Positions 51,207 to 63,589 of a stretch of 64,000 bases of DNA are shown piece by piece (positions within the stretch are counted from its first letter, which is position 1; every line of letters starts with the position of its first letter). The notes under the pieces were generated by a model. That model did no database searches and was not told the origin of the DNA. It was given only the letters and a program-made list of their open reading frames with translations. The stretch covers positions 5,051,039-5,115,038 of the forward strand of contig NC_051097.1 in NCBI RefSeq assembly GCF_901709675.1. The letters run 5' to 3'. Both the position numbers and the translations under genes were made by a program. Origin of the DNA: Syngnathus acus (Eukaryota; Chordata; Actinopteri; Syngnathiformes; Syngnathidae).

Positions 51207-53364
51207 GTCAGAATCATGGCAAAGGCAGGATCACCTGCTAATCTCAAGATTTCTGAAAGGGCAAGGAGGTAAAGGAGGAGCAGTAAGCAGGGCCTCAGGG
51301 TGGGGGGCGCACGATGAGGCAGTGCGCGATGCGGTATTTTGTCATGCAAGTGACAAGGGAGCAGACATCTGTGACATCCATCAGCGGGGCAGGTGGCAAA
51401 TGACAAATGTCCCTGAATGCGGCCGGTTATTAACCTACTGACTCTCGGCTATAGCATCAGGGGAGACTAAGCCGAGCTCTGCCTTGAGGCGCGTGAAGCA
51501 GGGTGCACGGTGGGAGTCGGTCATGTCAGAAAATGACCAAGCCTATCTTTAACAATCAAAAAGTCAATTGTGTGGATTAATGGCGTCTTGAAGCAAGTGA
51601 GGCAAAAAAATGGCTGCATCTTCTCAGCCCCAACACTGAAATGAAAATATGAGATCTGAATTGATTCTAAAAACCAATAAACACTCGCAACAGTAATATA
51701 TATCGATATTGTTTTTCCAAGAGTCATTTAAATTCTTTGAAGCATGTTTATTAAACAACTTTGCAACACTGCTTGTGCATAACAGCAATACATGCACAAA
51801 AGTGTGGCGTTCAATTTCCAGGGTCAACTTAATAAATATTCAAAACGTTGTCTTTTACAAGTACCGTTACAGGGAGTTTAAATGATAATAGCTCCAAAGG
51901 CAGAAACTTTCCATGTCTATTCCACAATCTCCATTCCTGGAGCAACACAGAGGAGCAACATGGAAAAAAAACAAGGAAAATATCGGCTTTTACAGGCCGT
52001 GTAAATCGGGTTTGTGATACTACCTCGTACTTCCTTGGGTAGATTTTATACCTTATCATCTGTCAATTATACAGAATAGCGTCACCTGAAAAGTAGTTGG
52101 AAAATGCTGACGTTCACAGGGACTTTAAAATAGGCTTCTGGTGGTATCTTAACAGGTGAACGATATTTAGGTCAAGTCCAGCTTGCTTCTTTAATCTTAT
52201 ATTTTAATTGGCAAATTTAAAATTTACAGTCCGTCCAAAACCAGAGAAGTTGGATTTCTAGCCTCAAATAAAAATAATATTAAAAGCAATATGGATTTCC
52301 TGGATGGTTACTTCAGAAATAAATCACTTTTTATTTCATGTAATGCTTAGAAGTTTCACTTTCTACCATTGTAATAAACCTACTAGACCCTCCCAGCTTA
52401 TGCTGACTACAGCATATGATAAAATTTTGTGGCCTGTGAAGATCTTAAAACCCGAAACCCCCACCGGCAAAGCTGCTTTTTTCTGCTACGTTCAATTGGC
52501 GGGACTGACAACACACCGATGGGTCTTTCGCCCACCCCACATTAAATTAAGCACTTTATGCCAGTCAGATGTACCCATGTCTAATAACTTTAACACTCTT
52601 GTCAAATCTGCTGCAGAATATTGCTCGGCCGGGTTTTAAGAACGTGTCACGTTGATCCAAATTAAAAATAATTAGCTTATAAAAAAGGAGATTCTAACGT
52701 GTCAAATGCAGCGAGCCTAATTCAGTAAACCTAATTTCTTGCTTTGTATTATCTCGGTTTATATATGGAGTTGGCAGGAGAGCTGTGGTGCTATTTAAAG
52801 ACAAAATAGGTGTGAGGGTGTCCTTGTATTTCTGAGCCCTGTCACTAGGCTCCGAGCCAGACATCACTGGGATGAAAGGTGCGTGTGGCCTCTAGCCCTG
52901 CTTGCAATTCATTAGCAGATCATTGTTAAGGTGTATATGTGCATTGCTGGGTGTGCGTGTGTAAAACAGATCAAGCCCAAGGACAAGCCACAGGAATACA
53001 TTAGTGAACTTTTCTCAGAATACTTGGTTGGTGTGTCAGTCATTGATAATTCATGGATTGTCAGTAAAGGAAATCATCTGAGCAGAATGGTGGATCAGCA
53101 GGCATGCCAAAAAGTCAGGAGATCTGGGTTAGAATCTCAAAAACCCCATGTTTGTGTAGAAAACTCACAGACTGATACAAATCCACTGAAAATATGTGTC
53201 ATGAAAAGTCTGCAGGTCTCAGTCGAAATCTACTGAAGTGGATCTGGAACTTGTACTAATGGGCAGGCTACTTTAAAGAAGCATGTTGAAGAAAATGGGT
53301 TCCAAAAATTCCTGCCTAGCTACAAAACCAGATATTAATTAATCATTAATTAGATAATCATTAA

Positions 53365-53462
53365 TTAAAGTACATAAGCATACAATTATATTCACACATT
53401 AAATTAATAAAAGAAATAAATAAGTATATAATTATACCTACACACTAAATCAATAAAGAAGA
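53365..53462 (+). repeat. Diverged AT-rich tandem duplication
   Basis: Two units of about 50 bp, containing CATACAATTATATTCACACA and TATATAATTATACCTACACA, each followed by (T)TAAAT(T/C)AATAAA. ATTAATTAATCATTAATTAG precedes them. Confidence 0.6.
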
Positions 53463-53924
53463 TATAACTAGAATTGTTTTTTTATATGTGAAGTGGTAAA
53501 TGTTTTTATAATAACTTCATGATCTGATATGTATTTTTGTGCAGTTTGAAATAACAAATGTTTTTTGGCATATTGCCTGAATAGCTTAATAACCTTTTAA
53601 ACTGTTCAATTCACGCCTGATGTTTATCTAAATTACGGATACTGCCAAGGGCGTCTAAGAATGCTGAATGCTTGATTATATCTTATGTTTTGCCAAATGC
53701 TTGATGTGCCGTTTTATGTTGCCTAACGTTAGACGCCAGCCTTGGATTATTGGAGAATGTTCTGGACAGAGGGAAATGTTTTGCCTAACAATGAAAAGAT
53801 ATGGTTGGAAGAACAATTAATTGAGAATGTGACAAAAGTAAGTAAGTGCATGGAATGTGAAAAGAATAAACAAATGCATGGTATGTGGTAAGTAAAAGCT
53901 TGGCACAGAAGATAGACAGAAATA

Positions 53925-54427
53925 GTCAAGAAACATCCATCCATCCATCTTCTTCCGCTTATCCGGGGTCGGGTCGCGGGGGCAGCAGCTTCAGGAGGGA
54001 CTCCCAGACTTCCCTCTCCCCAGCCACTTCATCTAGCTCATCCCGGGGAATCCCAAGGCGTTCCCAGGCCAGCCGAGAGACAGTCTCTCCAGCGCGTCCT
54101 GGGTCGTCCCCGGGGTCTCCTACCGGTGGGACATGCCCGGAACACGTCCAGGAGGCATCCTGATGAGATGCCCGAGCCACCTCATCTGGCTCCTCTCAAC
54201 GTGGAGGAGTAGCGACTCTACTCCGAGTCTCTCCCGGATGACCGAACTTCTCACCCTATATCTAAGGGAGAGCCCGGACATCCTGCGGAGAAAACTCATT
54301 TCGGCCGCTTGTATCCGGGATCTCATTCTTTCGGTCACGACCCATAGCTCGTGACCATAGGTGAGGGTAGGAGCGTAAATCGACCGGTAAATTGAGAGCT
54401 TTGCCTTTTGGCTCGTCAAGAAACATC
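53925..54427 (-). mobile_element. 5'-truncated Rex3-like (RTE-clade) LINE with 13-bp target duplication
   Basis: The body (53938-54414) is read on the minus strand. It encodes the C-terminal end of an RTE-type reverse transcriptase protein (YAPTLTYGHELWVVTERMRS, later SQMRWLGHLIRMPPGR and SRLAWERLGIPRDELDEVAG, ending LLPPRPDPG). The frame breaks near 54120-54150, so it is dead. It ends in a short (GATG)n tail, a Rex3 hallmark. GTCAAGAAACATC is repeated perfectly at 53925-53937 and 54415-54427. Confidence 0.88.
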
Positions 54428-56039
54428 AACGGATAAATGCAACATGATCACAAGTTCACGACACGGCTAACAGTTTGTCATACGCAAAAGTTCATGTAAT
54501 TCCGTACAAAATGACAGGATGATGAAATGATGTGCGACAGAAGGTGGAGTGAATTTATGCAGGTCTTTGTTGTGCAACAATGGAGGAAAAATGTTTACAG
54601 GAAGTTGTATATTTAGAGATCAAACCAGCAGAGGTACCAGAGGGACAGCAGCAGGAGAAGAACAGCCAAGAACCGGCTAAAGGATAATCGTCAAGGCCGA
54701 AAGACTGGAAGCAGGTGGATGGAAAAACAACAACCCCCACCAAGTCAACGCTTCTTTAGAAATGGTTCATTTGAGCAAGTGAGTGTTAATCAGTGTTATT
54801 TGTCCAGCGATCGTGCTTGTGTCACCACACACAGAGGTGAGCCCCCATTGATCAAATCAAAACAGATTATTTCAAATGTAAATCACAGCACCGTTATGAT
54901 GACTGTAGCGGTTTTTGATTGGTGCTTTCAAAGTCCAATTTTCCATCATTATCAGAAACCCCTGCATATCGGCATAAGTCAGTCCAAAAAAGTGTTTTAC
55001 TGTCTTCATCACTTGGCAGCCCCAAAATGAGAGCAATCTTTTCCAAATTAAAAAAAAATAATAACTAACAAATAAAAATACCTCCTAACTTTGATAAAAA
55101 AAATTAAAAAAAATGACGATGGCTGACGTAATTTTCTGTGTCACTGTTCTGACCTAAAAGTGTTTTTTTTTTTTTTAAAAGTCTTCAAAATAAAGTGTAC
55201 AGCTGTGCGGTTTCGAAATTTCTGCTCAATTGTAAACAGCTTTGTCTGTGGGTGTGCATCTCCTCCCACGTGCATCAAAATACCACATCACAGATGGTGG
55301 CATTAAAAAAACAACACACAAAAACAAAGGCAAAATAACAAATGTGCATTATTTGTGCGCTTACACAAAGGACCAAAACAAGCAGTTTTGGGCCACGATA
55401 TCCAATTTAGCACTCTCTTTACTCAAATTGCAATCATACTAACATGTTAGTATTTCATTTAAGCCAAAAGTATTTTAATTACATATTACTTTCAAATGAT
55501 TACAAGACATTTTGTAAAATGTGCATGGTTTCTGCCTATAGGCACTTTTTTGTAAACAAGCATAAAAAAATGGCTTGTCATCATCTTATCTAATTCTTTT
55601 TACAAACTTTATCTCACTACACAATCTAAATTCCTTGTTGATCAATATGCTTAATGTACTCACAATATCATGTTAGTATATAACACAATATTAGCATTTA
55701 TAAAGTTCTTATTTTAAACTGTATCAGACAAGATGGAATGATAAAATCCTTATTGAACTGCCAAAGTAATTACTGTATGTAATCAAGCTTATTGTTTTAT
55801 GTTCCAATATAAATTGTTAGCATGATTGCATTTGCCCAGTTTAATTTTAAATTGGATCTCACTACTTTGGATGATATTAAATCCTTATTGAGCTGCCAAA
55901 GCACTTTCTGTACTCGAGTTGTCTTCTAGCTATATATTAATATTTCATCACAAATTGCATAAGAAAATATATATTAAAAGTGACAAGCATTATTTGGTTT
56001 GGTAATTGTTTTCCTTATTTAGAAAATGTTTATAGGATT

Positions 56040-56107
56040 AAAGGAAAGAAAAAAGGAAAAAAGAAAGAAAGAAAAAAATGGAAAAAAGAAAACCAAAAGA
56101 AAAAAAC
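56040..56107 (+). repeat. Polypurine (GAAA-rich) tract
   Basis: About 68 bp of A/G with only a few pyrimidines, rich in GAAA and GGAAAAAA. It gives a Lys/Glu-rich open frame that is not a gene. Confidence 0.8.
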
Positions 56108-57548
56108 ATTTCCATTATGCTCTAAACCTGAAAAAGACTTAAAAGTAAAGAATAGAGAGCGTAGTAAGATGCGGTGAGGGATTATAAGATCAGCTTTTCA
56201 AATTTGAGTTATGCTCACAAAATGTGTTTGACTCAGCAATATCTCCAGTGCCCACACTGAGGACTTAGCTGCACTAAGAAGGCTTTATCAAAGATTGTGT
56301 CAAAGCTTTTTTACATCTATTCCTTCTTCGCTTGTTTCAAAGGACAATGGAAGCGGTTGCTTCATGCGATTTTGGCTCGGCTGTTTTAAGAACAAATAGC
56401 AATTTTTTTTTTATCAAATTGGTCTGGGAATGTTTGCTCTATGGTTCAATAAGAAATTGTTTCAACTGTTATCTTCATCATACTGTTTGCATTTTAATAT
56501 CACATGGCATAACTGATAAATTTATATACGCTTATCCCTACATCAGAAAGAGAAGAATACTCTGGCAACCCTGACAGGTTGCAATTTCAAACCAAGGTCA
56601 GTTATCATTATACCTACTGGAGTGGAATTGCTGAAGTCTTTTATTTCACATTGACCCTCAGAAGTGCCTTCCTGGTCCTACCGGGATGTGGAGCGTTTCA
56701 AATTTAGACCATTTCTCATAGGATCAAATGAAAGATCAGATGGGATTGGCAGGCCTAATCAGAGGGCATGTTGAAAAACCGTCAAGATTGATATGAATCG
56801 TACTCGAATGTTCTGATAGACACTTCTCATGGGTTCCCAACAGGACTAATCGCTGTAGTTCGCATGCATACGCTTCCCTGCCCGCCCACACCTCAACAAC
56901 TCTGGTTCCCAATGGACTGCCGTCCCCCCACGTAAAAGGTGATCATAGCATTGACACGCTCGCTGATTGTTCAAGCCCGACAGCTCCATGACAGTTTGTC
57001 AGCTCTGCAACAAGCCCGTGTCGACGATGTTTACCGGGATGAAGGCTGGCACCCCGAGGGCACTCTGCGGCGTGTCATTACATATGTGACATAACGTCTG
57101 TTTGCGGGTTGAGTCTGCCAATAGCGTTGGCTTCTGACAGCACGGAAAGCAAGGAGAGCTTCAATAATTCATCGGAGGAGAAGGAGGCTGATTCGTCAAG
57201 AAAGCAGGGATGGTGACAGAGGGGTCAAAATAGGGAGAGGGTAATGCAAATTGAGAGTAAAAAGTATTAGGGGAAATTTATTCTGGCTTCATATTGCCAA
57301 TTCTTGTAACGTCAGTCATTTGTGACAGTTCTACACAACATACAAAAAGAATATGTTTCCACCACCAGTTGGTGATTTGCTAACCTGAATTACATACTTG
57401 GAACTACTCACGTATGTCTGCACCAATGATTTCTCCTTACCTACGTAGCTGCTTTTCGTGTTTGCATTGTGTAAAAAGAGAATAACCTCCAACTATATTA
57501 TACATGCAAGACAGATGATGTCATGAAACTCATTGTTGACATTGTTAG

Positions 57549-57959
57549 TACCGTATTTTCCAGACTATAAGGCGCACCTAGAAACTAACACCTAAAATTT
57601 TCTCAAAAGCCTTATGGTCTGATGCGCCTTATATATGGACCAAATTCCTAAATTTAAACTGGCCCGAAGCATTGTGTCATGAAATCAATCATAAGTGGCC
57701 CGCTGAAGACTATGAATCATGAATCAAAAAGACTATGGATCATTATTTTGTGATTATAAAGTAATTTGTTGCATCTGAAGTTGAAATAAAACAGATAAAA
57801 TGGAGAATGATTTGATTAGGATTAAAAATCCGACATGATGCATTAATGGTGCGCCTTATAGTCCGGTGCGCCTTATATAAGAACAACGTTTTAAAATGGG
57901 CCATTCATTGAAGGTGCGCCTTATAGTCCGGTGCGCCTTATAGTCCGGAAAATACGGTA
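57549..57959 (+). mobile_element. 411-bp MITE, GGACTATAAGG subfamily, copy 3
   Basis: The ends are TACCGTATTTTCCAGACTAT and ATAGTCCGGAAAATACGGTA. The core is nearly identical to the copy at 190 (same orientation) and to the reverse of 49025, including AGTAATTTGTTGCATCTGAA. Confidence 0.93.
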
Positions 57960-58307
57960 ATGATCAGGGACCAAAACTTGCCTGGCTGTCAAACTAAAAT
58001 ATGGCATACATCTAAATAGAAATAAGAAAATTAAAAAACTCCAAATGCATGAATCTGTGAGTGCGCATGAATCGACGAATGTTTGTTACATACATATTGT
58101 GGAACTGTTGGAGTAACAGACCGCTCCCATCTCCATGCCCTAAGAGGAATACGTTAAGTAGTATAATCATGGAAAATCATTCTGCATGATGAACTAATGG
58201 AAGGATCAAGCCATGAGTCACAAATGAAAAGAGCAAAATTTGTGTTGGTTTGATGAGTGGGACGACATAGAACATGTTAGTATGTTAAGTAGGAAGAGGG
58301 TATTAAA

Positions 58308-58400
58308 ATCTAGTGCATAGGAACTAAAAACTATTGAAGAGTTTTGAATTTGTCAACAGAACAAATAGTTGCTTACCTTTGGTCCCGCTGTGCCACAGCG
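58308..58400 (+). repeat. Diverged direct repeat, copy 1
   Basis: GGAACTAAAAAC, GAGTTTTGAA, CAGAACAAATAGTTGCTTAC and CTTTGGTCCCGCTGTGCCAC AGCGAGACCC align in order with 59234-59327. Confidence 0.5.
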
Positions 58401-59233
58401 AGACCCGCTATGTCTCTCGTTAGCACGGAAAACACGCTGCCTTGCAATTGTTTATGCGCAGTGCTCCTGTTGTGTTGTTCAAGGTCATTTTCCATCATTT
58501 AAATTCCACACATGGGCGATAGCTGCCCCATGCACATTGTGTTATGAAATTAATTCAAAACATAATTCTGCTTTACAACAAGTAATGAGCATCATTAACC
58601 CACGTTAGGAAAAACTGTTATAGCGTAATTTATGCACAAATCTATAGCCGCCTTGCCTCCTGTGCACTCGTGGATTAGCAAGGCAAAGTGCCAAACAAAA
58701 CAAGGCCTACTACTCCTAATGTATTTAACGTGACATATTAACGGAATAAACAATCCCCTTATCCGCCAAGTGCATAGATGTCTTCTAAAACACTACAATC
58801 CCATTATAGAGACCTCATCTGATTCCACATCTTTCTTCGTGTCTCTTAGAATAATATACAGCTTGTACGCGGATAAGAGGATGCGATCTTCTGCTGTTGC
58901 CAATGTGGGTGGCTACGTTGTAATAAAACACACATTAGAATAGGCTAATCCTTTGTTTTGGCTACTTCTCGGGTACGTATGAAAAGAGTAGAGTGCACTA
59001 GAAGCACTACAATGCAATAATAATCAACTGAGAGAGGTGTGTATGAGGTAATTAATTAGGATTGTTAGTGCTAGTGTGCAGACTGGACTTGCCTAAAAGA
59101 AGTGAATCCCATTTTCTGCAGGCAAACAATTCCACTCGATTACACGACAAACAAAAAAGCAAAAGCACATTACTACCATGCACTGCATTGATGGACCTTA
59201 TCAAATAGGTAGTTAGTTGCAACGGTGTATTTT

Positions 59234-59327
59234 TATGGAGGAACTAAAACACATCAGGGAGTTCTGAAGGTGTAAGCAGAACAAATACTTACTTGCCTTT
59301 GCTCCGACTGGTCCACAGAGAGACCCT
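59234..59327 (+). repeat. Diverged direct repeat, copy 2
   Basis: GGAACTAAAACAC, GAGTTCTGAA, CAGAACAAATACTTACTTGC and CTTTGCTCCGACTGGTCCAC AGAGAGACCC align with 58308-58400. Homology stops at both edges. Origin unknown. Confidence 0.5.
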
Positions 59328-60190
59328 TGTTAATAAATCAGATGTAATGAAGCATTGCATCTCTATAACCTTAGTTAACTGATTGGACTGCTAGTCAAAG
59401 ACTGAAAGTCATTGTTTCGCAAGTCAACTCAAATAGAAGGAAATAAACATGTATTTCGAATTAATTTGTGGTTCATTTGCTATTAGTTTAGTGTAAACCT
59501 AAATAAAATAAATAAAGCTGCTACTATTAATTGTTAAATATGTCAATTCATTGTTTGTATTTATTTTTGAAAAATATGTTGGAAGATGTACTTGGAAAAT
59601 GTGATCAAAGATTAAATCACAATCGCATTACTGATCAGGGGAAAATAGATTAATGAATTAATTAATTTTTACACAATTGTTTAGCCCATCCTGCGACCCC
59701 AGTGAGAATAACCAGCAGGCACACAGAATTGCCGGGCAGAGGATGTTCGCTAGATTAAAGAACTACACTTACAAACCTTTTAGATGTAAATGACCCCTGT
59801 GCACACCACAGAAAAAAAGACATCTTGAATGTTTAATGCTACAGGTCCATATTAAATATTCATCTCTGATAAGTTTGGGTGCTTCATTTATATGAAGATA
59901 AGATTCTGTAATAAGTTTTAATGAATGTTTTTTTGGGGGGGATCAGCAATATAAAACGGGAACTTCTTAGCCCCCTTTGAGATTTTATAAGTACGTACCA
60001 GAGCTTCAACTTTTACCCCATGCCTCTCCGGTGATCTACTTATAAAGAACCACCACTACTTGTGTGTCTTTTGAAAGATAAGTTTAGAATAAGGTAGAAC
60101 CAAATGACCATCAGTTTAGCTTTATAATCGGTTTATTCGTCTGGCAGCAGTCTCTCCCAAATATATTCACTCTCTGAAGGAAAGTTATTG

Positions 60191-61854
60191 TAAACTAGAA
60201 TGTGCAATTTCTGGAGAAATTGCGTGTGAAGGCGAAATGTATGAATAACTTCTTCGGGGAATGTAAGTGGGAAGTTGTGGAATAGGTAGGCAAAAGGTTG
60301 AAAGTTGGAATGGGTTGAATCGGTTGAAAAATGTAGAAATGAGAAGGGAAAAAGGAATTGGGTGTGAATTTCAAAATAAAAGATGTGAAGTTTTTGGGAA
60401 GTTGTGGAATAGGTAGAAAAATGATGAACAGTTGAAAGTTGGAATGGGTTGAATCGGTTGAAAAATGTAGAAATGAGAAGGGAAAAAGGAAATATTGGAG
60501 AATTGGGTGTGAATTTCAAAATAAAAGATGTGAAGTTTTTGGTAAATTGTAGAATAGGTAGAAAAATAATGAACAGTTGAAAGTTGGAATGGGTTGAATC
60601 GGTTGAAAAATGTAGAAACGAGAAGGGAAAAAGGAAATATTGGAGAATTGGGTGTGAATTTCAAAATAAAAGATGTGAAGTTTTTGGGAAGTTGTGGAAT
60701 AGGTAGAAAAATGATGAACAGTTGAAAGTTGGAATGGGTTGAATCGGTTGAAAAATGTAGAAATGAGAAAGGAAAAAGGAATTGGGTGTGAATTTCAAAA
60801 TAAAAGATGTGAAGTTTTTGGTAAGTGGGAAGTTGTGGAATAGGTAGAAAAATGATGAATAGTTGAAAGTTGGAATGGGTTGAATCGGTTGAAAAATGTA
60901 GAAATTAGAGTAGAAAAACGGAATTTTAGAGAATTTTGGTTGAATTTCAAAATAAAAGATGTGAAGTTTTTGGTAAATGGGAAGTTGTGGAATAGGTAGG
61001 CAAAAGATGAACAGTTGAAAGTTGGAATGGGTTGAATCGGTTGAAAAATGTAGAAATGAGAAGGGAAAAAGGAATTGGGTGTGAATTTCAAAATAAAAGA
61101 TGTGAAGTTTTTGGGAAGTTGTGGAATAGGTAGAAAAATGATGAATAGTTGAAAGTTGGAATGGGTTGAATCGGTTGAAAAATGTAGAAATTAGAGTAGA
61201 AAAACGGAATTTTAGAGAATTTTGGTTGAATTTCAAAATAAAAGATGTGAAGTTTTTGGTAAATGGGAAGTTGTGGAATAGGTAGGCAAAAGATGAACAG
61301 TTGAAAGTTGGAATGGGTTGAATCGGTTGAAAAATGTAGAAATGAGAAGGGAAAAAGGAATTGGGTGTGAATTTCAAAATAAAAGATGTGAAGTTTTTGG
61401 GAAGTTGTGGAATAGGTAGAAAAATGATGAATAGTTGAAAGTTGGAATGGGTTGAATCGGTTGAAAAATGTAGAAATTAGAGTAGAAAAACGGAATTTTA
61501 GAGAATTTTGGTTGAATTTCAAAATAAAAGATGTGAAGTTTTTGGTAAATGGGAAGTTGTGGAATAGGTAGGCAAAAGATGAACAGTTGAAAGTTGGAAT
61601 GGGTTGAATCGGTTGAAAAATGTAGAAATGAGAGGTGAAAAATGTGAAATGTCGAATGTCCCATTAAGAATGAATGGGGAAAATTTGTCGGAATTTTGGG
61701 AATTCTGCGAAAACGGAAAGTTTTCGGAACGAGAAAAATGGAAGCGCTCATGTCGTGAATATTTGGAATACGTGAAAAGTGGAATGGAGTGAATCGGATG
61801 AATTATGTGGAAGAAGAAGCGGGACAAAAAAGTGAGGAGAATAAAATATAATAA
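60191..61854 (+). mobile_element. Helentron-like non-autonomous element, upstream copy, lacking the 3' hairpin
   Basis: It starts TAAACTAGAATGTGCAATTT, then CTGGAGAAATTGCGTGTGAA, the same 5' end as at 61855. The middle is a minisatellite of nine 'AGATGTGAAG'-marked units spaced 134-152 bp. It finishes with a unique block (about 61624-61854) containing CCATTAAGAATGAATGGGG and TGGAAGCGCTCATGTCGTGA, then stops at AATAAAATATAATAATA. It joins the next 5' end directly, without the hairpin that ends the second copy. There is no transposase or Rep/helicase frame. Assignment to Helentron-type rolling-circle elements (HINE) rests on architecture and is inferred. Confidence 0.6.
60377..61623 (+). repeat. 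Minisatellite inside upstream Helentron-like copy
   Basis: AGATGTGAAGTTTTTGG recurs at 60381, 60526, 60671, 60805, 60957, 61098, 61243, 61384 and 61529 (spacings 145, 145, 134, 152, 141, 145, 141, 145). From 60957 to 61529 the 141 and 145 forms alternate, giving a 286-bp higher-order unit that carries TTAGAGTAGAAAAACGGAAT once per cycle. Confidence 0.95.
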
Positions 61855-61999
61855 TAACTAGAATGTGCAATTTCTGGAGAAATTGCGTGTGAAGGCGAAA
61901 TGTATGAATAACTTCTTCGGGGAATGCTGCGGAATGACGTTGAAACGTGTTGAATTACTTGAGAAATGTAGAAATTTTGGAGAATTTGTGTTGAATTTC

Positions 62000-63250
62000 A
62001 AAATAAAAGATGTGAAGTTTTTGGTAAGTGGGAAGTTGTGGAATAGGTAGGCAAAAGATGAACAGTTGAAAGTTGGAATGGGTTGAATCGGTTGAAAAAT
62101 GTAGAAATGAGAAGGGAAAAAGGAATTGGGTGTGAATTTCAAAATAAAAGATGTGAGGTTTTTGGGAAGTTGTGGAATAGGTAGAAAAATGATCAACAGT
62201 TGAAAGTTGGAATGGGTTGAATCGGTTGAAAAATGTAGAAATGAGAAGGGAAAAAGGAATTGGGTGTGAATTTCAAAATAAAAGATGTGAAGTTTTTGGT
62301 AAGTGGGAAGTTGTGGAATAGGTAGAAAAATGATGAACAGTTGAAAGTTGGAATGGGTTGAATCGGTTGAAAAATGTAGAAATGAGAAGGGAAAAAGGAA
62401 TTTGGTGTGAATTTCAAAATAAAAGATGTGAAGTTTTTGGTAAGTGGGAAGTTGTGGAATAGGTAGAAAAAGGATGAACAGTTGAAAGTTGGAATGGGTT
62501 GAATCGGTTGAAAAATGTAGAAATGAGATGGGGAAAAGGAATTGGGTGTGAATTTCAAAATAAAAGATGTGAAGTTTTTGGTAAGTGGGAAGTTGTGGAA
62601 TAGGTAGAAAAATGATGAACAGTTGAAAGTTGGAATGGGTTGAATCGGTTGAAAAATGTAGAAATGAGAAGGGAAAAAGGAATTGGGTGTGAATTTCAAA
62701 ATAAAAGATGTGAAGTTTTTGGGAAGTTGTGGAATAGGTAGAAAAATGATGAACAGTTGAAAGTTGGAATGGGTTGAATCGGTTGAAAAATGTAGAAATG
62801 AGAAGGGAAAAAGGAAATATTGGAGAATTGGGTGTGAATTTCAAAATAAAAGATGTGAAGTTTTTGGTAAGTGGGAAGTTGTGGAATAGGTAGGCAAAAG
62901 ATGAACAGTTGAAAGTTGGAATGGGTTGAATCGGTTGAAAAATGTAGAAATGAGAAGGGAAAAAGGAAATATTGGAGAATTGGGTGTGAATTTCAAAATA
63001 AAAGATGTGAAGTTTTTGGGAAGTGGGAAGTTGTGGAATAGGTAGGCAAAAGATGAACAGTTGAAAGTTGGAATGGGTTGAATCGGTTGAAAAATGTAGA
63101 AATTAGAGTAGAAAAACGGAATTTTAGAGAATTTTGGTTGAATTTCAAAATAAAAGATGTGAAGTTTTTGGTAAGTGGGAAGTTGTGGAATAGGTAGGCA
63201 AAAAGATGAACAGTTGAAAGTTGGAATGGGTTGAATCGGTTGAAAAATGT
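62000..63250 (+). repeat. Minisatellite inside downstream Helentron-like copy
   Basis: AGATGTGA(A/G)GTTTTTGG recurs at 62008, 62149, 62283, 62424, 62565, 62706, 62851, 63003 and 63155, mostly 141 bp apart. Units share GTTGAAAGTTGGAATGGGTT and GAATCGGTTGAAAAATGTAG. Several 141-bp units keep a stop-free minus frame of 47 codons, which creates long spurious open frames. Confidence 0.95.
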
Positions 63251-63512
63251 AGAAATGAGAGGTGAAAAACGAAATTTTGTGAAATGTCGAATGTGACATT
63301 AAGAATGAATGGGGAAAAATTTGTCGGAATTCTGGGAATTCTGCAAAAACGGAAAATTTTCGGAACGAGAAAAATGGAAGCGCTCATGCCATGAATATTT
63401 GGAATACGTCAAAAGTGGAATGGAGTGAATCGGATGAATTATGTGGAAGAAGAAGCGGGACAAGGAATAAAATATAATAATAATAATAAAGTGAAAAAAG
63501 TAGAATAACATA

Positions 63513-63538
63513 TGTGTGAAGGCCATCGCCTTCACACA
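63513..63538. other. 3' hairpin 1 of Helentron-like element
   Basis: TGTGTGAAGGC, a CATC loop, and GCCTTCACACA form a perfect 11-bp stem with a 4-base loop. Confidence 0.9.
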
Positions 63539-63563
63539 ATAAAGTGAATGGTGTAGAATAACA

Positions 63564-63589
63564 TGTGTGAAGGCCATCGCCTTCACACA
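63564..63589. other. 3' hairpin 2 of Helentron-like element
   Basis: It is identical in stem and loop to the hairpin 51 bp upstream. The intervening GTGTAGAATAACA is also duplicated, so the 3' hairpin module is tandemly doubled. It lies 24 bp from the TCTAGTTA end. Confidence 0.9.

Noticed and set aside
54120-54419. Reverse-transcriptase-like frame as a host gene
   Set aside because: It is the truncated end of a LINE with target duplication and a broken frame.
61858-62844. 328-codon minus-strand open frame and related long frames in 60133-63387
   Set aside because: It is a translation of tandem minisatellite units. Its length comes from unit size being a multiple of three, and it has no recognisable domain or splice context.
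60377-63250. Regularly spaced repeats as a CRISPR array
   Set aside because: Units are continuous, about 141 bp, with no unique spacers, in a vertebrate intron.
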